Both the position numbers and the translations under genes were made by a program. Positions 1-11,520 of a stretch of 64,000 nucleotides of DNA are shown here, piece by piece. Positions within the stretch are counted from its first letter, which is position 1; every line of letters starts with the position of its first letter. Under the pieces are notes generated by a model. That model worked only from the letters and a program-made list of their open reading frames with translations, did no database searches and was not told where the DNA came from. The stretch is from Neostapfia colusana (Eukaryota; Streptophyta; Magnoliopsida; Poales; Poaceae): NCBI GenBank assembly GCA_030760725.1, contig JASWHV010000007.1, positions 23,658,824 through 23,722,823 of the forward strand, given 5' to 3'.

Positions 1-138
1 AAACTAAATTGAGCAAAAGGTTGAGCGGGGGTTGTAGGTCAGGGAAACTAAATTTTTTTGTGGCTTTTTGTGGACAATAGGACTGAAACAAAATAAATCT
101 AAAGTACACACAAGTATACCTCACGGTGAACCTGGAAA
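1..138. other. Unassigned edge sequence
   Basis: I see no credible coding frame here. If the primer-like site at 139-148 is real, this is the start of the internal leader of a minus-strand gypsy element that runs off the left edge of the window. Confidence 0.3.
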
Positions 139-148
139 TCTGATACCA
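139..148 (-). other. Candidate primer-binding site of fragment I
   Basis: On the minus strand this reads TGGTATCAGA, matching the start of the usual plant tRNA-Met primer-binding site (TGGTATCAGAGC). It follows an LTR-like stretch, as expected for a minus-strand element. The last bases of the usual site are not matched, so it is either decayed or a related variant. Confidence 0.5.
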
Positions 149-730
149 ATTTATAGGAGGATGAGTCCCGATCTTCCGAGAGGTAGGGTAAACTTGATTG
201 GGTGGAGATCTTGACGTTGATGATCCAAGGCTCCGAATGAACGAAACCCCACAATCACTACACCACTGCTCCGTTGGTTATCACCCGTGTCACACGAATG
301 ACCTCGCCACGAAGGATTATTCCTGCAAGCGCAATCAAGAACACAAGCAAGAACAGAGAAGTTGTAATCAAAACTGAATTGATCACGAATTTGGGGTCTC
401 ACAACCGATGATCGGCGACACTGTTCAATGACAGATTGTAACTAAGCAAAACCCAACCCTAATGTGGTGGTGGCTGCTGTATAAAAAGGAGTTTAGGGGC
501 GTGCAAGACCCCTGGACGCAACCCTAATGGGCTTCCACACGATACACAGGCCAGCAGCCCAAAAGGCGGTGGCGCAGCACGGACAGATTCTGGACGCCCA
601 CTTGTTTCGCTGATTTCTGTCAACTTAGAAGGAATTTTGAGGTGGGGCTGGTTCCATTGGAAGCTTTATGAAATCACGGTTCCAACCATATATAGAACGT
701 CCAAATCCGACTGCGTATGTGTCCGGGACG
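149..730 (-). repeat. LTR-like segment of fragment I
   Basis: The segment lies on the minus strand between a gypsy polyprotein tail (731-1000) and a primer-like site (139-148), the position of an LTR. No second copy is in the window, so its ends cannot be set by comparison and no clear TG...CA pair is visible at the boundaries. The minus strand has a TATATAG-like motif near 687-698. The neighbouring B-family locus (33010-33844) shows the same order of pol tail, LTR-like stretch and primer site. Confidence 0.4.
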
Positions 731-1000
731 TCAGTTTTGGTGAAGGCAGCTCCTGGAACCCGAGGTAGAGTCGAAGTCGAGTTGTACTTGGGCTCCTCCT
801 TGGTGTGCACGTCCTATCTCCTCCTCCTTGATTCCTTGGACTCCTCCCAGCCCTTGCTGGTCCTCTTCATTGTTCCTAATCAATAAAACATGCATGGAAA
901 CAAGCGTAAGTTCTGAAAAACAATTGACAAGGTTAGAACGTATCTGGAGATCCAATTGTCGTGCACGTGCTCTAGTGATCGGTCCTTGCATTGTATGCAA
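731..1000 (-). pseudogene. C-terminal tail of a Ty3/gypsy polyprotein (fragment I)
   Basis: The minus-strand frame opens near 1000 with GPITRARARQLDLQI and continues with VLLIRNNEEDQQG. A TRARAR-type tail after integrase is, from my knowledge of grass gypsy elements, typical of the non-chromodomain, CRM-like group. Element B in this window ends with TRARA followed by a similar LNDQVLSFLGN stretch. Only about 85 residues remain, because upstream sequence is replaced at about 1019 by the truncated LTR of element A. It encodes no enzyme domain. The assignment rests on the tail motif and its placement before an LTR-like stretch and a primer site. Confidence 0.5.
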
Positions 1001-1019
1001 AGGAGAGATGTCCTCATCA

Positions 1020-3651
1020 ATTAAGCACAGCGTATACTACTCGAGAACTTATACACTACCCTCACTCTTGTGGGAATAATCTGGCCATGCACTTGGGTTT
1101 CATCCATCCTACACCTAATGCACATACATACCACATACTAATTATGCATAAAGCAAAACTTGTAAAATTGGTTAATGCAAACCGGGGCTTGCCTTGTTGC
1201 TGCTGGTCGGAGGTTAGGGCTTCGTCCGGAAGAAGGAAGTCGAGCACTTCCGGGGTCTCCTCGCCTTCAGCGACTACACGTAAACGATATACTATATGTC
1301 AATTTAAATGCAATGTTTAGAACTTATTAAGTAATTACCATAACTCTAGCTAACCCTTCCCTTTGTTTCTGAAATTTTTTATGGTGGCTTGGTAGGGTCT
1401 TAACCAGAGTCTTAACCAAGCTTCATTTGAAACAAAGTTCATTTGAGCCTTGTACAAACAAAAGCCTATTTGGTCATTAGTAGGGTCTCTACGGATTTCC
1501 AGGGATTTTCATGGATCTAACCATTACTTTCTGGAAACTAGAATTTCAGATGGTTGTAATGGACTCGGTTTCATGTCATTTGAAGCATTCTAGATGAAGT
1601 TATGACCTAAACAAGATTTGAGAAAAATCCGAAAAATGTTCATGTATATTTTTCCTATTTTCTCAGGGCAGTTCATTTAATCACACCATTAGGGGGACTA
1701 AATGAACTTGGATAGGTCTGAAATTTTTCTTGTGACTCAAGAATTTTCAAATGAACCTCCCAGCCAAATTTCATAATTTTTCATAAAGTAATTCTCTAGA
1801 TAAAATTTCCAACACTTTAAATTTAGGGAATTAATTCTGGAAAACTATTAAGTTTCATGAGCTGAACTTTGTGTTGCTGGAAAGTACTCAAAAAGCTAAA
1901 TTCAGAAAAATTTGGTTCACTGAATTTGGAGCTTCCTAGCAGAAGTTATATGCATTTGAAGTTTGAACCAAATCTGAAAATTCAAATAAAGTTTAAACCG
2001 GTTTGTGGGCCTCACTCTTTAAACCGGCCCACTGAGATCGCGGCCACACCACAGCCCACGGGGTTTTACCCACGCTGCCGCACCAGATCCTGGCCGCAAA
2101 ATGGATCCCCGCTGGAAACATGGACTGACCGGTGGACCCGACCTGCCTTTCGTCTACCTCGCGACACCCCGTGACCCCGCGGCGGCGCTTCGCCAGAGAA
2201 CTCGCCGCCAGCCAATTCACAGCACGACCTTTGACGGATTTCGCCGCCTGTGCCCAACTTTGCTCGGGGAACATGTTGGTGCACTCACCGAAGCTCGGCG
2301 ATGGTCGGAACCACGCTCGCGACGGTGACAGCGGCGATCCCCACTCCGGCGATGTCGCCGAGCTACTCAGGCCCCTATTTTTGGAACGGTTTGCTCCTAC
2401 AGCTCCACTATGGCATGCTGAGCATGAAAATGAACTCGTTTTGCCATGGAAACGGCCGGAGCTAGGACCTCACCGTCGACCTAGAGTTGAAAATGGCGGC
2501 GATCGGAAAAACTTGGAGAACAGCCATTAGGGTCGACGGTTTTCTCCGGTTATTGATCCTAGAGGTATGTTGGAAGGCCTAGGACGTATGGCTAAAGGAA
2601 GACGAGCTGGTATGGCCTGACCACCAAGAATTTTAAGTCGAGCCCGCTCTCGATCCTAAAAACGGCAATTCGGTAAACCCTAAAATACCCCCTCACTACT
2701 GGACGAGAAGGAGGAAGGCGTTCACCGGAAGATCGAGGAGTGGATGGCGCGTGTTTTTGCTGTAGGTGATCGACTGAGTCTCGGCTTGTATCGCAGGGAT
2801 GGTGGAGAGCCGAGAGTCGCTCGGGTGGTGAGAACAGCGATGGTACGCGCGGTTGAGGGACGGCACAGCAGTGAAATGGTCCCGGTTGGGGTTGGACGAC
2901 GTGGAGAACACGTCTGCGCGGTCTTATCCCCGGAACAGGAGGTGGCACGGCGACTTCGTTGGGGCGAGGTTCACCCTTGCGCTGGCGACCTCTTGGTGTT
3001 CGACCGGAGAACTGAGCCCGTTTTGCCTCTGTGTCTGACCAGTGGGTCCCTCCTCTCCCCTCTAATTCATTTCTAATTTTTACTGAAAAGATCCCATCTA
3101 CTCACAATTGAGTGAGAGACTTAGCCACCAAGTCATGGTTTGAATTTGGTTTCCTCAATTTGAGATTAGTTTGGCTAAATTTGCTGCCCATTTGAATTTT
3201 AAATTCAAATTCAGTTTGAAATAGTGCAAATTTAGCTCCCGACAAGATGAACTCAAATGAGGATGAAAATTGGTGGACTAACTCAGAAAAATGTGCTGGG
3301 TTTGAATATGAAGTCAACTTTTGAATTAAGTGATGAAAGTGACTGCAATTTGAATTTGCATTCAAATTGGCCCCTTCTTCAAATGTATCCAAAAATGCCT
3401 CAAAAAGTCTTGGATTTGCATGAAATTTGGCCTGAGCCTTCCCAATACTATTTAAGGTCTAGGGGTGAGCTGAAGCTTTCATGTTTATGTGTGTGAGCTC
3501 CTACTTTTTTAAGTTAGGGCTTTCCCCTCTAATCACCCTTTTGATGGTGTTTACTTGCTCTTCACATTGTTCATGAGATACCCACCATATGAGCTGTGGT
3601 GTTGTGAGGTGATGAACATTTTTTTGCAAGTCACTTTCTTGGGTTTTTACA
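1020..3651 (-). repeat. 3' LTR of element A, truncated
   Basis: Repeats 23541-26066 almost base for base; I count about six differences in the first 260 aligned bases. It ends at 3651 in ...TTTTTACA, so on the minus strand it opens with TGTAAAAA directly after a polypurine tract. Homology to the 5' LTR stops at about 1020, so roughly 1.2 kb of its 3' end is missing. It keeps about 102 bases near 1757-1858 that the other LTR lacks. Open frames inside it are non-coding LTR sequence. Confidence 0.88.
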
Positions 3652-3664
3652 TCCCTCCCCCCTT
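3652..3664 (-). other. Polypurine tract of element A
   Basis: The minus strand reads AAGGGGGGAGGGA directly before the LTR start TGTAAAAA. This is the expected RNase H-resistant primer for plus-strand DNA synthesis. Confidence 0.8.
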
Positions 3665-3717
3665 AAAAGAATCTCGTCCTGAGATTATAAAAGAAGATAC
3701 GACGATGTAAGAGGAGA

Positions 3718-5671
3718 TTACTCGTGATGAGATGCCATGAAATACGGGTAGTTTGAGCGAAGGAATTCCTTGCTCTCCCACGTCACTTCTTCGGCGGTGT
3801 GGTTACTCCACAGTATCTTGTAGAACCACAGCGTTCGGCTATGTGTGGTTCGAGCCTTCTCATCAATAATTGCCACCGGATATTCAGCATACGTCAAATC
3901 CGGTTGCAGCTCGCCAATATCTTCGGTGGGAACCGCAGCCGTATCCTTCAGACATTTTCGCAGTTGTGAAACATGGAAAACATCGTGAACACCAGCAAGA
4001 GATGCCGGTAGTTGCAGTCTATACGCCACTGGTCCACACTTCTCGGTGATAGCATAGGGTCCAATAAATCTGGGAGCGAGCTTCCCCTTCACGCCGAATC
4101 GGTGCATGCCTTTCATCGGAGATACACGTGTTCCCCGACGTCAAAGTGCAGCAGCCTATGCCTCTTATCAGTGTAGCTTTTTTGCCGGGATTGAGCGGCC
4201 TTCAAGTTGGCTTGAATCATTCGAACGCGCTCTTCGGCGTCGTTCACCACATCAACCCCGAATGTGACCCTTTCACCGGACTCGCACCAGTTTAACGGGG
4301 GTGCGGCATTTGCGACCGTAGAGAGCCTCATATGGTGCCATCTTGATACTCGCTTGATAGCCATTATTGTAAGAAAAATCTGCCAACAGTAGATGATCAT
4401 CCCAGTTTCTACCATGGTGGATGGCACACGGTCTCAACATGTCTTCTAGTACTTGGTTCACCCTCTCAGTTTGCCCATCTGTCTGAGGGTGATAGGCGGA
4501 GCTTCTAATCATCTTAGTACCCAGTGCAGCATGCAACTGCTCCCAAAAACGAGACACAAATAGTGCCCCTCGATCTGAGATTATGGTCTTGGGTACTCCA
4601 TGCAAGCACAAGATTCTTGCAATGTACAACTCCGCATACTTGCTAGCATGGTACTTGGTATGCACCGGAATGAAGTGAGCTGACTTGGTTAACCGGTCAA
4701 CAATTACCCAAATGGAATCATGCTTGTTACAAGTCATGGGTAATCCCACAATGAAATCCATGCTCACATCTTCCCATTTCCATGTCGGGATTTTTAGGGG
4801 TTGCAGCAGCCCTATTTTTCTCAAGTGATCTGCCTTCACTCGTCTACACGCATCACATTCAGATACGTATTTGGCGATTTCCCGTTTCATCCGCGTCCAC
4901 CAAAATTTACTCTTCAATTCTTGGTACATTTTGTTGCTGCCCGGATGAATGGAGAATTTAGACAAGTGGGCTTCATCAAGGATCTTCTTTTTCAGCTCCA
5001 TGTTCCGGGGTACGACTATGCGGTCATTGAACCACAGCGTCCCCTCATCATCCTTCCGGAAACATTTGATTTCCCCATTGTCTATCCGTCTCCGGAGATG
5101 TTCCATACCCTTGTCAACTTTCTGAACTGCAATGATATCCTCCCTAATGGTAGGGATGAGAGCAAGGTTGTGGAGTGATCCATAAGGAACCAAGTAAAAC
5201 TCGGCTCTTCCTCCTCCACCGGTGTAATGGTGAGGTTATGGACATGTGATTTCTGACTCAGCGCGTCGGCAACGACATTTGCCTTGCCGAGGTGGTAATG
5301 AATCTCAATCTCATAATCTTTGATTAGTTCTAATCACCTCCTTTACCTCATATTCAGCTCCTTCTGGGTGAAGATATACTTCAAGCTCTTGTGGTCGGTG
5401 TAGAGGTGCACCAAATTTCCTAGAAGATAGTGCCTCCACATTTTCAGCGCCAAAACCACTGCAGCGAGCTCAAGATCGTGCGTCGGATAGTGCTGCTCAT
5501 GGTTTCGAAGTTGGCATGAGCCATGTGCGACCACATGTCCGTATTGCATCAGCACGCAGCCGAGCCCAATGCCGGACGCATCACAATACACGTCAAAGGG
5601 CTTGGTCGTATCCGGTTGAGCTAAGACCGGGGCTGTTGTGAGATGCTTCACCAATGCTTGGAATGCTCCTT
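3718..5671 (-). pseudogene. Element A pol, 3' part: RNase H, integrase, chromodomain-like tail
   Basis: Minus-strand fragments in order. 5343-5671 holds RNase H (YCDASGIGLGCVLMQ, then LYTDHKSLKYIF). 4273-5193 holds the integrase zinc region (CDACRRVKADH) and catalytic core (MDFIVGLP; ISDRG; QTDGQTERVNQ, giving the D, D and E). 3718-4427 holds the GKLAPRFIGPY region, FHVSQLRKCL and a tail with VTWESKEFLRSNYPYF that resembles the degenerate chromodomain of Tekay/Del elements. The frame breaks after RNase H (about 5343), near 4310 and near 4115. The upstream half of pol lies at 17827-19205, across element H. Confidence 0.85.
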
Positions 5672-5676
5672 CACAT
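5672..5676. other. Target-site duplication of element H, left copy
   Basis: CACAT directly before the H 5' LTR (TGAAAGTG) is repeated exactly at 17822-17826 after the 3' LTR. A 5 bp duplication is standard for Ty1/copia insertion and fixes the element's ends. Confidence 0.9.
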
Positions 5677-5989
5677 TGAAAGTGCATCTAGGTAATCCCC
5701 GTGGGTTTTGGTTGATTGATGATGACAATTAAGATACTACTAAGTTTTTACTGAGTATGAGCACATGTGTTTATCAAAGAAATGGATATGGAGTCTCTCA
5801 AGAAGCAAAAGGAAAAGAAGAAGACTTGAAAGAGTAGAAAATAGAATTTTCTATTAATTTTCACATTTTCTAGTTGTGTACAAGGTCTTCTCTTTTAGAG
5901 TGCTTGAGAACCATTAGAGAGCTCAAACAAAGGGTAGAAAGTTAGAATCATGAGACGAAGTAGTGATAGGTATGAAAAAAAAGGAAGAC

Positions 5990-6610
5990 CGGGCTTGTCC
6001 GGACCATGGGCCGGACTAGTCCGCTCTGACCCGGACTAATCCGTTTTGGACCGGATAAAGAGTCTCTGAGTGAGTTTGGACTTGTCCGTTCAAAGCCGGA
6101 CTAGTCCGTTGTCGTGTGAGTCTTAGCCGTTATGAGACTAAGTCTCAGAGGGCCGGACTAGTACGCCCGAGAGGCCGGACTAGTCCGCTAAGCGGACTAA
6201 GCCGCTTAGGTCCGGAGAAGGAGTCTGTGAGTGCCATCGGACTAGTCTGCTCCACGGGCCGGATTAGTCCGATTCCTTCAGACTAGTCCGAATTAGGACG
6301 GAACAAAGGTTCCTGTGTGAGCTCGGACTAGTCCGAAGTTGGCTGGACTAGTCTGCAGCCCTAGATTAGAGAGTTTTTAGACTAAGTCTGGTAAGACCGG
6401 ACTAGTCCACCCTTACCAGACTAGTCTCTTTTCATACGGAACAGAGGTTCCTGACTGAGATCGGACTAGTCCGCTCTTGGCCGGACTAGTCTGGGGTTTT
6501 ATGACCGTTTGAGTCCAACGATCACTAAACTTTAGTTGGTAGCCTTGTGACGTGAGTGGTCCCTCAAGAACGGACTGGTCCGGGGTTGGGACCGGACTAG
6601 TCCGGACTTT
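5990..6610 (+). repeat. Cluster of 12 bp palindromes in H 5' LTR
   Basis: CGGACTAGTCCG, its own reverse complement, recurs every 20-60 bases in perfect and near-perfect forms (CGGACTAATCCG, CAGACTAGTCCG, CGGACTTGTCCG). It sits upstream of the TATA box, that is, in U3. The same cluster is in the 3' LTR at about 16420-17060, where one extra copy is present near 16850. Confidence 0.85.
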
Positions 6611-6639
6611 AGTTGGTAACAGCTAGATGCCGGGATTTC

Positions 6640-6648
6640 TATAAAAGG
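6640..6648 (+). promoter_or_regulatory. TATA box in H 5' LTR
   Basis: TATAAAAGG lies about 960 bases into the LTR and is conserved at 17095-17103 in the other LTR. It is the likely start signal for the genomic RNA; the palindrome cluster lies directly upstream. Confidence 0.65.
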
Positions 6649-7390
6649 AGACCCCCGGCTGAGAATTGGGAGAACAACAACACAAGCGCTGAAAACTCAT
6701 TCCTAGAGCTCTTCTAAGCCTCTTTCCTCATCGTCTAGACTCCTAAAAGTGGATCTTGAGGAGATTGTGGTTTTTGTGAGAGGAAAGACGTGGTGATCGA
6801 CGTTGGAGCTCTTGGTTTGATTCTCTTACACTCTAACTGTTAATTTGAGTTCTTAACAATTATACTTTGATTTCTAGAACTGCTTGGTTGGTGTAGGGAG
6901 CCTCAAGTTGTGAGTAGCCCCTAAGAGCATTGTATTCACATTTGATTGATAGTGAAAGAGCCCAGACTTGATCTTGGTGATCGCTCAGTGAGGGAAGGGT
7001 TGGAAAAGACCCGGTCCTTGGTGGACTCCTCAACGAGGACGTAGATTTCTGTGTGGAATCGAACCTCGGGATAAATCTTGTCTCTTTGTTCCTTTACTAT
7101 CTCACTCGCTCACTAGAATTACTTGTTAAGCTTTCATTTTGTTAATACCCGTGAATTGTTCTACTATCTCGCAATCTAATCATTCACAACTAATTAGTGA
7201 TATTATTTGACTACCATATATCTTCCGCTCAAATAAACTTAAAAGGGAACCTAAAACGCAATTTTGTACTTAGACCGGACTAGTCCGCCCTCAGACCGGA
7301 CTAGTCCGGCCTCCTTCAAGTTTTATCCGCTGTTTTCAATAGTTTCAGGTTTTATTAGCCTATTCACCCCCCCTCTAGGCAACTTTCAAT

Positions 7391-7403
7391 TGGTATTAGA
7401 GCC
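7391..7403 (+). other. Primer-binding site of element H
   Basis: TGGTATTAGAGCC two bases after the LTR end, complementary to the 3' end of plant initiator tRNA-Met with one variant base (ATT for ATC). This form is common in Sirevirus-like copia elements. Confidence 0.85.
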
Positions 7404-7439
7404 TAACTCTCCACAAAAGCTTAACCGCTTGGAGAGGAG

Positions 7440-9790
7440 ATGGGGGACAAGGTCGGTAGCCAAATTGATCTCAACAAGGGAAAAGGAGCAAGTATGAGCA
7501 ACTTTGAAGAACAAGGTTCTAACCCGCCTCCAGCGGTTACTCCTCCACAAGACGTTTCAAGCTCAGAAGAAGATGAAGAAGTTCTTCGTCTCATGGCACT
7601 CCTCAAAAAGAAGAAGGAGGAGGCTAAAAAGAAAAAGAAGGAGATGTTGGAGAAGAAGCTCAAGAGTAGTCAACAAGACTACTCGTGATATCCTTTTAAT
7701 TATGAACGTCTAAATTTTCATTCTAGTTATTTATCAATTCCTCTAGGTAAACCACCTCACTTTGACGGAACTAACTACACAATGTGGAAACACAACATGA
7801 AGTTGCATCTAATTTCCCTGAACCCAAGTCTTTGGCATGTGGTATGTACAGGTATAGATATCCCCGAAGACAAGGATGAACTCACCCTAGAACAACAAAT
7901 CCATCGCAATGCACAAGCGGCAACCGTGCTCAACTCATCTCTAAGCATTGAAGAATTTAACAAGGTAGATGGGTTGGAGCTCGCCAAAGATATTTGGGAC
8001 ACCCTCAAGATTGCGCATGAAGGAAACCGATCCGTGAGGGAAGCCAAGATTGAGATGATAGAAGGAGAGCTTGGAAGGTTTGCCATGGAAGAAGGCGAAA
8101 CACCTCAAGAAATGTACAACCGACTAAAAACTCTTATCAACAAGAGTTGGGCGTACGGATGCAAGAAATGGAATGACCATGAGGTGGTAAAGAGAATGAT
8201 AAGAGCATTTATGCTTCGCAACGTGACCCTATGCACCTTAATCCAAGAAAGTCCAAACTTTCACTTGATGACTCCGGATGAAGTGCTAGGGAAGATCATT
8301 AACCACGAGATGATGGAAAAGGAAGCCCAACATGTCAACGACCTAGCAAAGATCACTTCATCCAAGAAGAAGGGCATTGCTCTCAAGGCCACATCCAAGT
8401 CCAAGGCAAAAGAAACACACTCACAAGTGAAGATGAAGAAAGTGATGATGAGAGCACGGACATGGATGATGAAGAAATGGCATTCTTCATCAAAAGATTC
8501 AAAAGGTTGATGAGGAGAAGGAGAAGCCATCACTATGAGAACAAGAGCAAAGACAAGGGCAAATCAAGAACAAAGAAGACTTGCTACAACTGTGGAGAAC
8601 ATGGGCATTTCATTGTGAACTGCCCCCATAGCAAGGAAGATGACAAGAGAAAGAAGAAGGATGGGAAGCCTCAAGATAAGAAATTCTTCACAAATAAGAA
8701 GACTTATGGACAAACCCAAATCGGAGAAGAATGGGACTCAAACAAAGAATCCTCCTCCGAAGATGAAGAAAAAGTGGCAACCGTAGCCATCAAGAGGCCA
8801 ACCATGAAGAAATCACTCTTGCCAAACAAGGGTGATTGGAAGAGCCGAAGTCACACATGCCTCATGGCAAAGGAAGGAAAGTGCAAGGTAATGTCTAAAC
8901 CTTCTAAGTTACATATTGAAGATGATAGTGACTTTGATAGTAGTAGTGAAAACGGATTCATGTTTAAAGGATTAAACAAAAAGGCTATAGCTAAAATCAA
9001 AATGTTATCGAATGAAATATTTGAACAAGAAGAGCTTCTCAATCAACAAGAAGAATTGTTTATCCTTTAAAATGAAAGAAACCTTGAGATTGAGAAACTC
9101 CTTGAACTCGAGAGAGAAAAGAGTAGAGCACTTGAAAGCGAACTTGCTATGAGCAAAGAGACTTGTGTTCAGTTTAAAAGTGAGAATGTAGTACTTCAAG
9201 ATGAACTTGTAAGTCTAACCAAAGTTCACAAGAATCTTGAAGCACAACTTGACTCACTTAAGTCAAGTGTTTCAACTAATTCGTCCTCCAAAAACTCTTT
9301 CTCAACAAGTAAAGAGTCCAACTCTAAAACTTGCAAATGTGCCAACATTGTTTTAAACTTGAAAAATGAGCTCAAGGAAGCACAAAGCAAGAATACACAC
9401 AAAAGTGGGATCTTTGATAAGGAGAAGATCAAATATGCACGTAGTGCATATTCAATCACAAGATCTCCCTTCATCAAAGATGGACTTGGTTATAGTAGGG
9501 GAGGAAAGCAAAATGCTAGAATCCTTAAAAACAATAACAAATGCGTAGCCTTTATCAAAGAAAACTCAAGTCAAGTCAAGAGTGACAACCTTGCATCTAC
9601 CTCACATGAAAATGCCAAAAATGTAAAATCTATCGTATTTCATAATTTTGATGCATCTTATGTTCTTATGAAAACTAAGTTTGGTAAAGTATATGCTAAA
9701 TATGTTGGGCCACTCCACAAGAGCCCAAAAACTTGTGTGTGGGTGCCCAAATGCCTAGTAACTAACCTCAAAGGACCCAACCAAGTTTGA
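7440..9790 (+). pseudogene. Element H gag (capsid and nucleocapsid)
   Basis: ATG at 7440 lies 36 bases after the primer site. The frame has an acidic and lysine-rich start, then a capsid region (PPHFDGTNYTMWKHNMK... to KIINHEMMEKEA) typical of copia Gag. A CCHC zinc knuckle, CYNCGEHGHFIVNC, lies near 8580-8625. A long coiled-coil-like stretch rich in L, E and K follows (8990-9270), a Sirevirus trait. Breaks: TGA at 7686-7688, a frameshift between about 8430 and 8462, TAA at 9068-9070 and TGA at 9788-9790. Gag would package the element RNA in virus-like particles. Confidence 0.85.
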
Positions 9791-10330
9791 GTACCTAAGA
9801 GCAAAGTTTAAATTGTTTTGCAGGCCTACTCCCCCGGTGGCACTAAATGGGTGCTAGATAGTGGGTGAAATAACCATATGATCAGAGAGAGAAAAATATT
9901 TGTCGAGTATGAAGAAAATGATGATCCAAATGAAGGCATCTATTTCGGTGACAACAGCCAAGGAAGGGTACTTGGTATTTGTAAAATTGCAATCTCTTCT
10001 CAACACTTTCTTTCACATGTTCTACATGTTGAATCACTAGATTATAACCTATTGTCCATATCTCAACTATGTGAGAAAGGTTATAATTGCTTGTTTACTA
10101 ACGAGGGTGTGACCGTCTCTAGAAGAAGTGATAACTCAATTGCCTTTAAGGGTGTGTTAAAGGGAAAGCTTTACTTGGTGGATTTTTCCACAAATAAAGC
10201 TCAACTTGACACATGCTTAATAGCAAAAACCAACATGGGATGGTTGTGGCATAGAAGACTAGCCCATGTTGGAATGAGGAACTTACAAAAACTTCTAGGG
10301 GGATCACATCCGTGGACTAAAAGATGTTGT
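9791..10330 (+). pseudogene. Element H protease and pre-integrase region
   Basis: WVLDSG near 9850 is the aspartic protease active site, followed at once by a TGA where copia elements usually have a Cys codon (DSGC). Further stops lie at 9809. Downstream are LLSISQLCEKGYNCLF and LWHRRLAHVGMRNLQKL, the gag-pre-integrase zinc region with its H and H residues. A frameshift near 10302 moves the rest to another frame. The protease would cleave Gag-Pol. Confidence 0.82.
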
Positions 10331-11520
10331 TTTTGAAAAATATAGACCATTTAGTGTGTGCCAAGCAGGAAAGCAAATTGGAACAGCTCATCCTGCGAAG
10401 AATGTGATGACGACAACAAGACCATTGGAGATGCTTCACATGGACCTCTTCGGCCCTGTCACCTATATAAGCATTGGCGGTAACAAGTATGGTCTTGTAA
10501 TTGTTGATGATTATTCTCGTTTCACTTGGGTATTTTTCTTGCATGATAAGGGAGAAACTCAAGGTATCCTCAAGAAGTTCTTGAGGAGAGCTCAAAACGA
10601 GTTTTAGTCAAAAATCAAGAAGATAAGGAGTGACAACGGTTCTGAATTCAAGAACACTCAAGTAGAAGAATATTTGGATGAAGAGGGCATCAAACATGAG
10701 TTTTCAGCCCCCTATACTCCCGAACAAAATGGGGTCGCTGAAAGAAAGAACCGAACACTCATAGAGATGGCAAGAACCATGCTCGATGAATACAAGACCT
10801 CGGATCGATTTTGGGTGGAGGCAGTCAACACCGCTTGTCATGCTACAAACCGCCTCTACCTCCATCGACTTTTGAAGAAAACCTCATACAAGCTCCTAAC
10901 CGGTAACAAACCCAATATCTCCTACTTTCGAGTTTTTGGAAGTAAATGCTATATTCTCAACAAGAAACCTAGAACTTCAAAGTTTGCTTCAAAATCCGAT
11001 GAAGGTTTCCTACTTGGTTATGACTCAAACACCTACGCTTATCGTGTCTTCAACAAAACCTCTGGGTGCGTTGAAATTACACGTGACGTGGTGTTTGATA
11101 AAACTAATGGCTACCAAGTGGAGCAACTTGATAAATGTGTACTAGATGAAGAAGAAGCACCATGTGAAGCACTAAGAAAAATGGGGCTTGGAGAAGTCCG
11201 TCCCCAAGAAAATGTAGGACAAGATGCTACAAGATCATCGCAATTGGCACCTCTCACTCAAGATCAAACTCAAGCACCCCAAGATCAAGACGGTCAATTT
11301 GAAGAAGGAGAAAATCGAAACCATGATGTTGATCAAGGGGGAGAAGAAGAAGAAAACCACTCAAGAAATCAAGTGCCTCACCCAAGGGTTCATCAAAGCA
11401 TTCAACGAGATCACCCCGTTGATAACATCCTTGGAGATATCACAAAAGGGGTAACAACACGTTCTCGAATAGCTAACTTTTGTGCACATTACTCTTTTGT
11501 GTCGTCCTTGGAACCATTTA
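10331..11520 (+). pseudogene. Element H integrase
   Basis: Starts with the CQAGKQ Cys that completes the zinc region, then HMDLFGPV (first catalytic D), IRSDNGSEF (second D) and NGVAERKNRTL (catalytic E). The C-terminal part has the copia GKKPNISYFRVFGSKCY-like block and LLGYDSNTYAYRVFN. One in-frame TAG at 10605-10607 lies between the first and second catalytic residues. Between about 11130 and 11520 is a low-complexity acidic linker leading to RT. Confidence 0.88.

Larger units (their letters stand above)
5677..7388 (+). repeat. 5' LTR of element H
   Basis: Opens TGAAAGTGCATC and closes ...CTTTCA, 1712 bp, matching 16111-17821 with scattered substitutions amounting to a few percent by eye. 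It contains about twenty intact or degenerate copies of the palindrome CGGACTAGTCCG, mostly at 5990-6610 with two more near 7275-7310. A TATA box lies at 6640. Confidence 0.93.

Noticed and set aside
1869..2530. Overlapping open frames in the 3' LTR of A and the parallel ones at 24281-24943
   Set aside because: They lie wholly in LTR sequence and recur only because the LTRs are copies. No known domain and no start context favours them.
2744..3076. GC-rich open frame with arginine-rich translation
   Set aside because: Within the A LTR; the paired copy near 25152-25487 changes frame, so there is no sign of coding selection.
5990..6610. Palindromic repeats as a CRISPR array
   Set aside because: Spacing is irregular, repeats are only 12 bases, no cas genes are present, and they lie in a plant retrotransposon LTR.
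9500..9790. A separate host gene for the lysine/serine-rich coiled-coil protein
   Set aside because: It is in frame with the zinc-knuckle part of H gag and leads straight into the protease, so it is Gag.
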